A stretch of 64,000 nt of DNA from Acrasis kona (lineage: Eukaryota; Heterolobosea; Eutetramitea; Acrasida; Acrasidae). The DNA lies in contig JAOPGA020000836.1 of assembly GCA_026419775.2 (NCBI GenBank), forward strand, positions 1 to 64,000. The letters run 5' to 3'. Positions 49,999 to 59,334 of the stretch are shown piece after piece (the first letter of the stretch is position 1; every line of letters begins with the position of its first letter). The position numbers and the translations under genes are program-made. The notes beneath the pieces were generated by a model, which searched no databases, was not told the origin of the DNA, and worked only from the letters and a program-made list of their open reading frames with translations.

Positions 49999-51351
49999 TT
50001 ATTTAACTTCCTTTGTCATTCTCTCGTACTGTAACATGATTTGTTCGCCCATGAAAACTTCCTCTGGGAATTGAAGATCGCAAGTTCCGTCCTCACTTAA
50101 ACTCAACGGTTTTTCGGTGAAATCTTTAAGCTCTTGCTCAGTAAATGCTGGCTCCCATGCTTCAAGAGGCCGATCATACATTACGTGCGCAAGTCCATTT
50201 TTATAATCCTTTGTTCGTTGTAATCTCACAGCAGCTCTGAATTCATTCTTCATGCACACACCCATACTTTGTCCTTCGTTCATCATCATAACCTTCCAGA
50301 CAACGCTCAAAGCTCTTGGAGGAATATGTGCGAATTTGTTTAGACATGATCTTGCGGCTTGCTTGACTTCACCTCCTCCGAATTGTTTATTGGCAGCTTC
50401 ATTTAAATTATTCATAAAGTCAGTAAAAGTCTTGTGTCCGTGGAATAATTTGTTCAAAGCATACAAATCATTTGTGAAGCTTAATGGTCTGGTGTTTGTT
50501 TCCAAGTAGTTTGACATGACTCGATGTACTGTTTCTTGATCTAGAGATTCCGTTGGAACACCCTTCTCTTGGAACGCCTTGATGACTTCTTGTATGATTC
50601 CTGTTCCTCCACAATAATGCGATCCTAGACCGACTGCTAAAAGATCGGTTGATCGGATGGAAGAACCTGTCATAGCTATAAATGTACCAACACCTGGGAA
50701 CCTTCTGTTGATGAAGGATAAGTTATATGTATTTCCTCCCTCTGGAATGTATCCGTAACTAACTTCGGGGCATGCAAGTACTGCACCTGGTGTGATGATT
50801 GCATAATTCGAATGAAGTCCGAGTTGTGCACCGAAACCCATCATGGCTCCATTCATGATGGATGCTGTGGCGGTCTCCATGTTTGCTGCATAGTATCCAA
50901 ATTTATAAGACTCTCTTAGTAGGTAGGTGGCCGCGAGTTTGTCGTTCTTTTCCAAGTATTTTTGAAGTGATTTTTGATGTAATCCTGCGCTAAAGAAAGA
51001 TGTGCCTGTTCCACTCATTAAAATAAAGCGAGTCACTGGTGATACATTCCAATGTCTAAATGTTTGAAATAATTCGCCAAGTTGTTTCTCGTCGAATCTG
51101 TTTAAGTGTCGATGATTGTTGAACAATAATGCCTTCACGTAACCCGTTTGCAAAAATAAAAGACTAGCGTCATGATTTAGGGGCACACCTAACCCTTCAT
51201 ATTTACCACCATGGACTGTGAGACCCGAGGGACTACCAAAGTTGTGTGTTGTTGGGCTTCTTGCATCTTTGAACGATCTCTTGCAAAGTCCGAATAAAGA
51301 CGCTCTGGCCCTGACCGTGACCAAAGTTCTGGAGTATTGGGTAGAAAGCAT
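49999..51351 (-). CDS. mitochondrial HIBCH-like crotonase-fold protein
   Basis: 450 residues. The N-terminus (MLSTQYSRTLVTVRARASLF) is a good mitochondrial presequence. The crotonase/ECH_2 fold follows: ALLFNNHRHLNRFD, an oxyanion-hole type SGTGTSFFSAG, NGAMMGFGAQLGLHS, and ACPEVSYGYIPEGGNTYNLS. In 3-hydroxyisobutyryl-CoA hydrolase the equivalent stretch is PE-T-x-IGLFPD-VGG; here Glu is kept and the Asp is Glu. The C-terminal part has PPRALSVVWKVM and NEFRAAVRL, as in HIBCH. It could be an active hydrolase of valine breakdown or the HIBCH-derived mitoribosomal protein mS47. Undecided. Confidence 0.75.
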   Translation of the reverse strand: MLSTQYSRTLVTVRARASLFGLCKRSFKDARSPTTHNFGSPSGLTVHGGKYEGLGVPLNHDASLLFLQTGYVKALLFNNHRHLNRFDEKQLGELFQTFRHWNVSPVTRFILMSGTGTSFFSAGLHQKSLQKYLEKNDKLAATYLLRESYKFGYYAANMETATASIMNGAMMGFGAQLGLHSNYAIITPGAVLACPEVSYGYIPEGGNTYNLSFINRRFPGVGTFIAMTGSSIRSTDLLAVGLGSHYCGGTGIIQEVIKAFQEKGVPTESLDQETVHRVMSNYLETNTRPLSFTNDLYALNKLFHGHKTFTDFMNNLNEAANKQFGGGEVKQAARSCLNKFAHIPPRALSVVWKVMMMNEGQSMGVCMKNEFRAAVRLQRTKDYKNGLAHVMYDRPLEAWEPAFTEQELKDFTEKPLSLSEDGTCDLQFPEEVFMGEQIMLQYERMTKEVK

Positions 51352-51386
51352 GTGAAAAACGAATTTGTAAGAAGGTCAACTATTTA

Positions 51387-54031
51387 TTATTTCGACTTTG
51401 TGATGCACCAGTACCCTGCACACATTGGACATGCGATGGCCCACCTGTAGCTCAAACCTTCAACATCCAGATTACTCACTCTTGAACAAGTTCTACACAC
51501 ACGATGAGGAGATTGATTCACTCTTATTTCGTTCCTTGTCACCACATCAAATCGCACCAAACCCGCTTCCTTTTTATTCTTGCTCTTGGTTGGAATCTCA
51601 ACATCATCGTCTTCACTCGCCAACAAACCACTAAAATGCGGAACGAGGTCCAAGTAATCCAACATTTGACCCTTGTCCACGGATGACTGCAAATTGCTCA
51701 TGTTTTGCGCGCTAGGTTTAGACATTAAGTTTTTGAGTCCATCAAAATTACTTCTAGAATTCAACACATCACTTTTTGGAGAAGCATGATGATCCTTAAG
51801 CAATTGTTCGCTATGTCTGTTCAAATCTAAAAGAAACTCAAAAGTTTTTTTTGCTTGTTCTTTGCTAAACAGAGGAGTTTGGATCTGTTGGTTTTGCTGG
51901 TGCTGGCTTTGCTGATGATATGCAGTAAAGCAGACACAAGTCAACAGGACAAGATTTTGAATGAATTCTACTGTGCTCTTATTTTTGATTTGGAAGATGC
52001 CATAGTAATATCTAGGAGGTAGTTGGAGATTAGCAGTTGTGGTAGAAAACAACTTTTCGGCAACAGGAATGTAGTTTTTGATATTGCGATAAATGTCTAA
52101 GACATACATCAAGGTCCAGTTACAGATTGGAATGGTGACAATAAGATGTTCTTGGGTGATTAGAGAGTCAAACTTTTGTTCACAGATGCGATTAAGCTCC
52201 TCCACTGTTTTTGCTGTACTAAAGTTAGATACTATATTAAACAATTGATTGTGTCTTGACATGTCATTGATGCACATGATGAAAATGTTGGCTTGAGCGT
52301 TCACCATTTGATAGAAACGGTCGCCTCCTGCTAATCTGTTTAACAAAGCAAAAAGACGCTCATATTTGAGAGCATAGAATGGTCGGTTGTTGTTCATTTC
52401 ATTTCTCCTTCTCTCTAAGCAAGTACACACTTCAAGAATCTGGGCCTTGGTTAATAATTTGCGCAGTACTATTAATAAATCCCATTGATCCGTATGGTTT
52501 AAAAAGTTGAGTTCAAAACGATGTGAAATATGTTCGTATCTATTTTCTTCTTTCAAGGGCAACACAAACATTTTAACATGAGTGGAGTCATTCATAAGAG
52601 CACAAAAACAAGTATAATTAGGAGAGATGGCCATGCTAGTTACATACAACTCACCATCCACTCTTCGTTTTTTATTATTATCAACTTGCAGCGATTCCTG
52701 CACACTACACGTAACCTCGCTCAGTGTCTCCAACGTCTCTGTTGAAATTCTCTTAATCGTTCCGTCGCTCATTGCCACCAATAACCAATCTCCACTTTCG
52801 CAGCATTCTTGGGCCGTTATGGTCGCATCCGGTACATGACTCGTCAAAGTAACACTCTTCATTCTGGTCCATAAATTTCTTTGTAAGACATTTTGTTGTT
52901 CCACGACAGTAGGAGTTGCAGGCTGATCTGCTGGTGATGAACTTGCTTGGTCTAAATGTTGTTGAAAGACCCTTGAAAGTGGAATGGTCGTTGAAACTGC
53001 AGAGTACCTGTGAACAGTGCTTGATTTTCCAAAAAAGACCAGGACTGAGGTGGGTTGTAATGGATCCGATACGTGTGCGAATTTAATGTGAGTGATTGGG
53101 TCAGTATCGTTCTTTGCTACAAAAATGTGATGTTGATCGACGCTGATTTCGATGGGACTCAAATCGCTGTTGCGCTGAGCTCCCCCTGTGATGGGACAAT
53201 GGAAAACATGAACTGTGAGGCTGTTTGGGCTACAGCATGCAATTAGAAGCCTAGCATCTTTTATGGTTAATTAATTAAAAGTAGGAACGTACTTGGTTCG
53301 TTGGGGACGTGCGATATTGCAAAGTCACAGTGGGAAATGGCCATGTTTAAATGAATGGTTGATGTCAACCACTTGTTTTTGCCGAGATCATCGTAGCACA
53401 ATTGTACCTTTCCACTTTTGCTGATGGCCAAAAAAATTCTTGTACCATAAGGTACGGCTTGTACTGCAAGGTTTATTAAAATGTTGCTTCATGGTACTTA
53501 CTATAAAGAGATGTCATTCTGTATTTTTGCTCCAGTATGAGAGGTTGGTTCTGTTTTTCTATTGGTACTTCTAATGGAGTGCCTGTGTACTAATAATTTA
53601 AAAAAGTCACAATTATTTTTTGTTACCTTTTTATTGGATTGTATCCACCTCGCGCAAAGTACCCCTTCCATGCTAAACTCCCTCTCGATTATCATGTCGT
53701 TCATTATACTATTTTTTGTTTTCCAAATGGTTATCTTATCAAAATCGTCAACAGTCAGGAGCAGATTCGAACATGTTATAAGACTCCAATCGTGCATTCT
53801 AACTATCCGGGTGTGCGAAGTATTGAGGAAGGTATGGTGTTGTGGTTGGTTCGGATCCATTAAATACAACTTATTTGTTCTCTCCCCACGATATACTGAA
53901 ATGCACAATAGATTCTTTTGCGACCATGATATTGTACCCCTTACTTCAGTGGGGGTTTGTTCTAAATCTAGATCTGAGTTTGATGGTGGAGTGTTTATTG
54001 ACACAGTACACAGTTCGTGTATTGGTTCCAT
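51387..54031 (-). CDS. MED16: Mediator subunit MED16-like, 4 exons
   Basis: Exons 54031-53627, 53589-53502, 53463-53293 and 53257-51387 give 844 residues; introns are 37, 38 and 35 bp. The N-terminal half reads as a WD40-like propeller (GTISWSQKNLLCISV, MHDWSLITCSNLLLTVDD, IAISKSGKVQLCYDD, DWLLVAMSDGTIKRIS). A helical middle follows (about 470-700). The C-terminus holds RVCRTCS...YRWAIACPMCAGYW, the Cys-x2-Cys pair arrangement found at MED16 ends. MED16 sits in the Mediator tail and contacts activators. Splicing assignments are supported by frame and by good donors (GTAAC, GTAAG, GTACG). Confidence 0.78.
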
Positions 54032-54297
54032 GGCCTGTTTTGAAACACTTTTTGTAACTGTTGTAATGAGGTTAAAACAGTCAATAAAAATTCTTTCAGA
54101 ACAAAAAAGTTTCGGTGCTATAAGGTAGAATTTATTGAAGATACAGATAGAGCGTTTCCTAATCAAAAATTTGAACCTTAATCTTGCTATTGGAAGAGAA
54201 CGGGAACAACCCTAATGTCCTACAGGACTGTTTAAAAATTTAATTTTTCACAACACGGCAACAGAAGTCAAATGAAATGAAGATAAATGTTTTTTAT

Positions 54298-54954
54298 TTA
54301 AACACATGTAATAATGTCTGGGCAGTTTGCGGGACGTTGTTGGATAGACTGCTCGGTATCTTCAGCGAAAGGTGAAATGCTGTTGTAAAAAACTGTGTTC
54401 GTAAAGAGATAAAGAACTTCTTTGGTTGAAACTCTGATGTGAGCTTCCTTTTGTTCATATCTTACAAAGTTGTGTACTTCTCTGATAACTGGTCCAGGTG
54501 TGGGAGTAGGTACAGAGGTGGAAGGCGCATCATTTTTGAACACTGCAACACTTTCTTCTCTGTAGGTAATGTCGTCAATAGTTCTGCTGGTTTTGGCAGA
54601 AAGTGTAGAAGTGGACCCTCCTCTGGTAATATTTTGGCCACGCACTAAACCTCTTTCGAACGCAACTGTGTTGTTGATCTGGCAAGAACAGCCCCCATTT
54701 TGGACCCAGTCGTACACAATGTAACCTTCGTCTGACTTCATGATGAGATTGTGTGTGTATGGTGATACAAGAGTAATAATCTTTTGAAGACCTAATGCTT
54801 CGTCAACATAAATGTACTTCTTAATATTTCTCGTTCTGTCTTGTGCCCTGATTGTTACAGCTACGTCATAAATGCTACGGTCTGGAAGGACTACTTCGTA
54901 CATGGTTGCATAGCAAGCACAAACAACAGCAAGGACGGCTACCAATCTCATCAT
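54298..54954 (-). CDS. secreted protein of unknown function
   Basis: 218 residues. A signal peptide is at 1-17 (MMRLVAVLAVVCACYAT). The rest is beta-rich with a CSC pair (GGCSCQ, about 87-92) and a CPDIITC C-terminal pair, two sequons (NNT, QNIT) and a central Pro/Thr linker (PSTSVPTPTPGP). No TM or GPI tail. I do not recognise the family. It lies in the same orientation as, and downstream-facing toward, MED16's start, with about 265 bp between. Confidence 0.68.
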   Translation of the reverse strand: MMRLVAVLAVVCACYATMYEVVLPDRSIYDVAVTIRAQDRTRNIKKYIYVDEALGLQKIITLVSPYTHNLIMKSDEGYIVYDWVQNGGCSCQINNTVAFERGLVRGQNITRGGSTSTLSAKTSRTIDDITYREESVAVFKNDAPSTSVPTPTPGPVIREVHNFVRYEQKEAHIRVSTKEVLYLFTNTVFYNSISPFAEDTEQSIQQRPANCPDIITCV

Positions 54955-55224
54955 TTTGTTTTGTTGATAGGATTTATTCTGGACCAGATTTTATTGGCAC
55001 ACGGAGTTCACGGAGTTTGAAAAGTCGATGTCTTGATCGATTTCACGCAGATTACAATATATTTGTTGTTTCTTGTGTGAATAGTTCTGTTCAACTGTTC
55101 CTCACTCTCGAAGTTCATGTATACTTTTAGCAAAAAAATTTGCTTAACCATAAAGTTTTCATACAACCTAATGTTGGTGAAAGTAAACAACGCCCTTATA
55201 GTTGGAGTTTAAAAGGTATACAAT

Positions 55225-55814
55225 TTGGTGGCTTCAAATCAGAAAGATACTACCTTGACACAAACTGATGCCTCATTTCGTCGGCTTCAAAAATTTGTGT
55301 TCAATGTTGCACGAAGGTTTCACGATGGCAAGTTACCTATACGTGTATGCACCGGCTCGATTGGGCCTGCAGGATTTAAATTTGTTCCACAAGTTGTATC
55401 TTTGTTAGAAAATGTGGAACTTTGAAATGTCAACAGAATTGAATGTTTTTTTATTCCTCCTCATTTTTAATGGTTTTATAGTTGCCCACGTCCTAACAAA
55501 CCTGGAAACAAGAACTCAAGAACACCATACCACTTTTTGAATATCTTCGGAAGCATTGCCTTCTTCTTGGGAAGCATCCTTATGATTATTGCCGCTTTAT
55601 GGTTATCAGGAAAAACTCACTCGAATCCTGTCCTTTAGTTGAACCTCTAAACCTAGCTGTCTTTGCTTCTGCGCCATATACATCTTTTAACAGTCTACAA
55701 ACTCTTTCAGCATTCATCATAGGCATGGTCCTCTTCTCCGCCAAAGTAAAACGACACTGCATAAATCATCCTCTATATGTTTGTTTAAATTCCGACTTTT
55801 TTTCACTTAAATGA
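55225..55814 (+). CDS. probable small multi-exon membrane protein, structure unresolved
   Basis: Three coding-looking pieces lie on the plus strand. The first (55225-55425, no ATG at its start) is RRLQKFVFNVARRFHDGK-like. The second begins after an acceptor TTTTATAG at about 55491 and reads CPRPNKPGNKNSR then FLNIFGSIAFFLGSILMIIA, a membrane helix. The third, in another frame after TTTTAACAG at about 55692, reads LQTLSAFIIGMVLFSAKVKR, a second helix. A GTTATC donor at 55600 would join the last two. Two closely spaced Gly-rich helices resemble YrhK-like proteins. I cannot fix the start or all junctions. Confidence 0.35.
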
Positions 55815-55868
55815 TTTAGGGTTATTCATATTTTACAACATGATATACACATATAAATTATTGATAAA

Positions 55869-55950
55869 GGACGTATAGCTCAGCGGTTATTTGTCATAGA
55901 GCAGGCGACTGCAGATCGTCAGGTCACCAGTTCAAACCTGGTTGCGTCCT
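55869..55950 (+). tRNA. tRNA-Cys (GCA) with enlarged D-loop
   Basis: 82 nt including discriminator T. The acceptor stem GGACGTA pairs with TGCGTCC (one T-G). D-stem GCTC/GAGC encloses a 17-nt loop. Anticodon arm GGCGA-CTGCAGA-TCGTC gives GCA. The T arm is ACCAG-TTCAAAC-CTGGT. Internal A box (TAGCTCAGCGG) and B box (AGTTCAAACC) are present and a T5 terminator is at 55953-55957. The D-loop is about nine bases longer than usual for tRNA-Cys. Confidence 0.93.
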
Positions 55951-55952
55951 AC

Positions 55953-55957
55953 TTTTT
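55953..55957 (+). terminator. RNA polymerase III T-run after tRNA-Cys
   Basis: Five T residues three bases past the tRNA 3' end. Confidence 0.75.
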
Positions 55958-55992
55958 ATTTATTGACAAGCTATTAATGACGCAAAATTTTA

Positions 55993-56737
55993 TTACATGA
56001 TCGCACCTTGAAGTTCTAATTGTCTTTGATACTGCTTAAGATCATCTACCTGCTTCCTCAGATTCATAATTTCAACACCTCTCGAGTGAAGCAGTTCCAT
56101 CGTGTTCTTTCGCTGATGAACTTCAAAGTCCAAATCTTTTTCTAAAGATTCCAATTTATGGTTTAGTATCTCATTTTCTTCTCGCTCTCTGTTATAGTTC
56201 TCAAATAAATTACTAATTTTGGTTTTAACTGGGCTAATTTCACCAACACTTAAGGTTAGGTTGCTCGAGTAGGGACTTTGTTTTTGGTGCTTTACCTCTT
56301 CTTGAAATTGGTTCAACTTGGATTTGATTTGAGCATTTTCTTCTGGCTGATTAATTTTATTCTGATTAACAACTTGAACAACTTACATTGTTTGTTAGAT
56401 TGAACTCCGTTAGAATTGCTTTTAGTCTGCTCTCCGTTACTATTTTTGCTGATAAATCACGTAGGCACTGAAGCATGTCACGATTTTGTAGATTGAGATT
56501 TTCCTCGCGAACACGAGATAGCTGTATCTGAGCCTTTAGATTAGCGTTTTCATTCTTTAAATGCTGTAGTTCTGCTCGAACTTCGTGTATCTCTGAATAC
56601 AGCTCAACGAACTCCTTCCTCCTAGAGTTATTATCATGTTTTGGTCTATGACCTATGCGTAATAAATTGGAGTAATCACTATCGTCGACAAGATTTGGCA
56701 TATCATTTGGAGAAGTCTTTGTTTGGACTGAGCGCAT
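55993..56737 (-). CDS. coiled-coil protein, 2 exons
   Basis: Exons 56737-56387 and 56346-55993 with a 40-bp intron (GTAAG donor, ATCAG acceptor) give 234 residues. Three coiled-coil segments: about 44-95 (FVELYSEIHEVRAELQHLK), 120-140 and 170-230 (EREENEILNHKLESLEKDL, EIMNLRKQVDDLKQYQRQLE). No other domain. Likely a structural or scaffold protein; family not recognised. Confidence 0.7.
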
Positions 56738-57027
56738 AAAATGATTACAAAAGATTGAGAATTAGCATGGCAATATAATTACGGCGAGCTATTATTTGGA
56801 TTGTCGTTGAACATAAATATAAGCTTAATTATTACAGTACATCTTACAGCAGATAATGAAAACACAAAACATCACTGATCAAATTTTAATTGAAAGTTCT
56901 GATTCGTTGATTATTATTTACAAGACCTTCACTTCGACTTGGTATTGAAATAGATGGTTATAATTAAACCGCTTGGATATAAATAGTGGAAAACAAAAGG
57001 CAAATCAAAAATAAACAACAAAACAAC

Positions 57028-57393
57028 ATGAACAACGACGCACAACACTTTTCTATGGGACCAAAGGGAGGGCCATATGACAACAATCATAACAGCAACC
57101 AAATACCTCAGGCTCAATACGTACCCCCAAGCCAACCTTATGGTCAACAACCTTACGGTCAACAACCTTATGGTCAAGTGCCACAAGCTCAATATGTACC
57201 TTCTCACCCTCAGGTACAATACGTTCCTCCTCACCAATCTGGAATCCCACAGGCTCAATATGTACCTCCTCAACAAGATGGAAGCGGTATCCCACAGGCA
57301 CAATATGTCCCACCAAACAACTATGGATATAATCCATCCGGTGGTTCATACAACCAATCTGGCGGCTCATTCAATCCACCATCTTACCAATAA
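57028..57393 (+). CDS. low-complexity Gln/Pro/Tyr protein with PQAQYVPP repeats
   Basis: 121 residues from the first ATG (MNNDAQHFSMGPKGG). The body has five copies of (I)PQAQYVPP or close variants, a PYGQQ triplet run, and a Gly/Ser/Tyr-rich end (GGSYNQSGGSF). It lacks charge, signal and TM. The composition is prion-like: Q, N, Y, P, G. Such proteins may phase-separate or act as an adaptor with proline-rich motifs. Function unknown. Confidence 0.65.
   Translation: MNNDAQHFSMGPKGGPYDNNHNSNQIPQAQYVPPSQPYGQQPYGQQPYGQVPQAQYVPSHPQVQYVPPHQSGIPQAQYVPPQQDGSGIPQAQYVPPNNYGYNPSGGSYNQSGGSFNPPSYQ
57106..57315 (+). repeat. PQAQYVPP-coding repeat tract
   Basis: Imperfect 24- to 54-bp spaced units encoding PQAQYVPP, PQVQYVPP and PYGQQ. 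Codons vary between units, so the repeat is not a fresh expansion, apart from the near-identical PYGQQ triplet. Confidence 0.8.
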
Positions 57394-57447
57394 ATGTATA
57401 TATATTCTCAAAAAATCTTTTGCTGATCAATGTGTTATATCAAACTA

Positions 57448-57612
57448 TTAGCAAACACCGCGATAAATCTTTGTGGCTAGCTTGCTCATGGACTGTTCAA
57501 ATTTTTTCTGATCTACATTTGACACATATTTTGTAAGTTTAGTTACGTTGTGTTGGAATTGACAATTATCGTGAACCGATCCACAAGTGGTCTTCTTACC
57601 GTTTGCAAACAA
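57448..57612 (-). CDS. orphan terminal exon or gene remnant, Cys-containing
   Basis: A 54-codon open frame ending in TAA, without ATG at its start, preceded by an acceptor (ACAATTAG). It reads LFANGKKTTCGSVHDNC... then KLTKYVSNVDQKKFEQSMSK and ends IYRGVC. Three cysteines and a helical segment give it real-protein character. The upstream exon should lie between 57613 and 57883 but I could not find a convincing one, so it may be a remnant. Confidence 0.4.
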   Translation of the reverse strand: MFANGKKTTCGSVHDNCQFQHNVTKLTKYVSNVDQKKFEQSMSKLATKIYRGVC

Positions 57613-57883
57613 CTAATTGTGAATGAGTTGCTGTACTTATAACACTGATATAGCTTCGCCTATAAAGAACAAAAATAAAGCGAACTATTCATTGTAATAA
57701 CTATAATACTAGTATTCAGGAGTCGCAAAGGTGTTTTGAATACAATTCATATAATGTTGATTTTATTGTACAGTGACCCCGCATCAATTCTCAAACGGCC
57801 GGTAATCGGACCGAGACAATCAACCAAAGTCAATTTTCCGATCACGTCACCAATTTTATTTTTCAAACCAACCAGCTATTAAT

Positions 57884-59314
57884 ATGAGCGACAGCGATAC
57901 CTCTGCCTCTGAGCACACCCACGATACCGAGAATTTGGAGGATATCGACAAGTACTTGGAAGAAAACGGGGACGATTCCAATGTGGAGGAAGCCAAACCA
58001 ATTGTTGTTGAGAACATTTATGAAGACGACCAAAAGTATAACGAGCAAGAGTTCATTTACGATGAGAATGATCCCAGGACGCGAGAACTAGAAGCACTAG
58101 AGGGTGAAGCCTTGAGCCGTGCAAAAATTATCATGGACGTTGTTAAGCAGTTGCGCACCGGAAAAGATTTATATAGAATCAGTCTTCCTAGTGCATTGCT
58201 GGCGCCCGTTAGCATGTTGGAGTACATCTCCAACTTTTTGGTTCCACACTCCTTCATTAGCAGAGTTTCAAAACAGTTAGAACCAGAGCAAAGGTTCACA
58301 AGCGTGCTAAAATGGTGGGTGAGCAACTTGGTGGGAACACCTCGTCCCGTAAGTGTTGAAAATTGTTTCGTTGACTCATATTCATAACAGGGCATTATGC
58401 ACTGCAAGCCATATAACGCCGTGCACGGAGAAGTCTTTGCCGCAAAATTCATCTCCGACGACAGCAAGACATATTACATTTCGGAACAAGTTTCCCACCA
58501 CCCGCCTGTTAGTGCTGTATACATGTGGAATCCACAAAAGAACTTTAGCATTGTGTAAGTGAACTCGTGTTCTAAAAATAGATTTACCTTATTTAGTGGA
58601 ACATTGAAACCTAAGAGTAAATTCCACGGAAACAGCGCATCCAACGTCATAGAGGGAGACATTACATTCCGCATACACAACCTTGACGAAGAGTACAATA
58701 TTGTATTCCCATACGTTGTTGGTAAGGGTTTGTTGTGGGGCAACCAATGCATCGAGATTAGCGAGCAGTTGAAGATTACATGTGCCAAGACTAAATTCTC
58801 CGGTACGGTTGACTTTAAGAGCAAGAATGCAGTGAAGGGAAGCATCAAAAAAGATGGAAAGCGCATCTACAAGATCCACGGAGACCTACAGAACAAGCTC
58901 CTCATCAAAAACGCATCAAACAAGAAGGAAACAGAATTTTTGAACGCAGTCGATGTGCCAAAGTTATACAAATATGTAAGACCGGTTAGCACTCAGAGAG
59001 AGTTTGAGTCAAGAAAAGTTTGGCATAGAGTTACACATTCCATAAAGCACAAAAACTTTGATGCAGCAAACGTCAGAAAAGTCAGCGTCGAAGAGGTTCA
59101 GAGGAATTTGAGATCCGAGAGGAAGGAACGCAACGAAGAATTACAAAGCAAGTACTTTATTCAAAGTGGAGATTCTTGGAAGTTCAAGTTTGAGCACCCA
59201 GGACCTTATCAATCGGGGGACGAAAAGGCTTTGGAACAGAATGTGGACTTGTTTGCAACCCAAGACCATGAACTTGAATCCATCAAAAAGAATGTACCTG
59301 ACTTTGAGGAATAA
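57884..59314 (+). CDS. oxysterol-binding protein-related protein (short ORP), 3 exons
   Basis: Exons 57884-58348, 58391-58554 and 58597-59314 give 448 residues; introns are 42 bp each. After an acidic 75-residue start, the ORD begins with a lid (LRTGKDLYRISLPSALLAP, then SMLEYISNFLV), continues KPYNAVHGEVFAAKF, and contains the diagnostic EQVSHHPPVSA motif. Further: GKGLLWGNQCIEISEQLKI, KNAVKGSIKKDGKRIYKIHG and EKRRNEE-like RKERNEELQSKYF near the end. No PH domain or FFAT is evident, as in yeast Osh4 type proteins. ORPs exchange sterols or PI4P between membranes. Confidence 0.93.
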
Positions 59315-59334
59315 ATTTGTTTTTATTGTTTCAA

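Noticed and set aside
53562-54128. 188-codon plus-strand frame over the MED16 first exon
   Set aside because: The minus strand gives a propeller-like protein that splices into a known architecture; the plus frame crosses its introns without logic.
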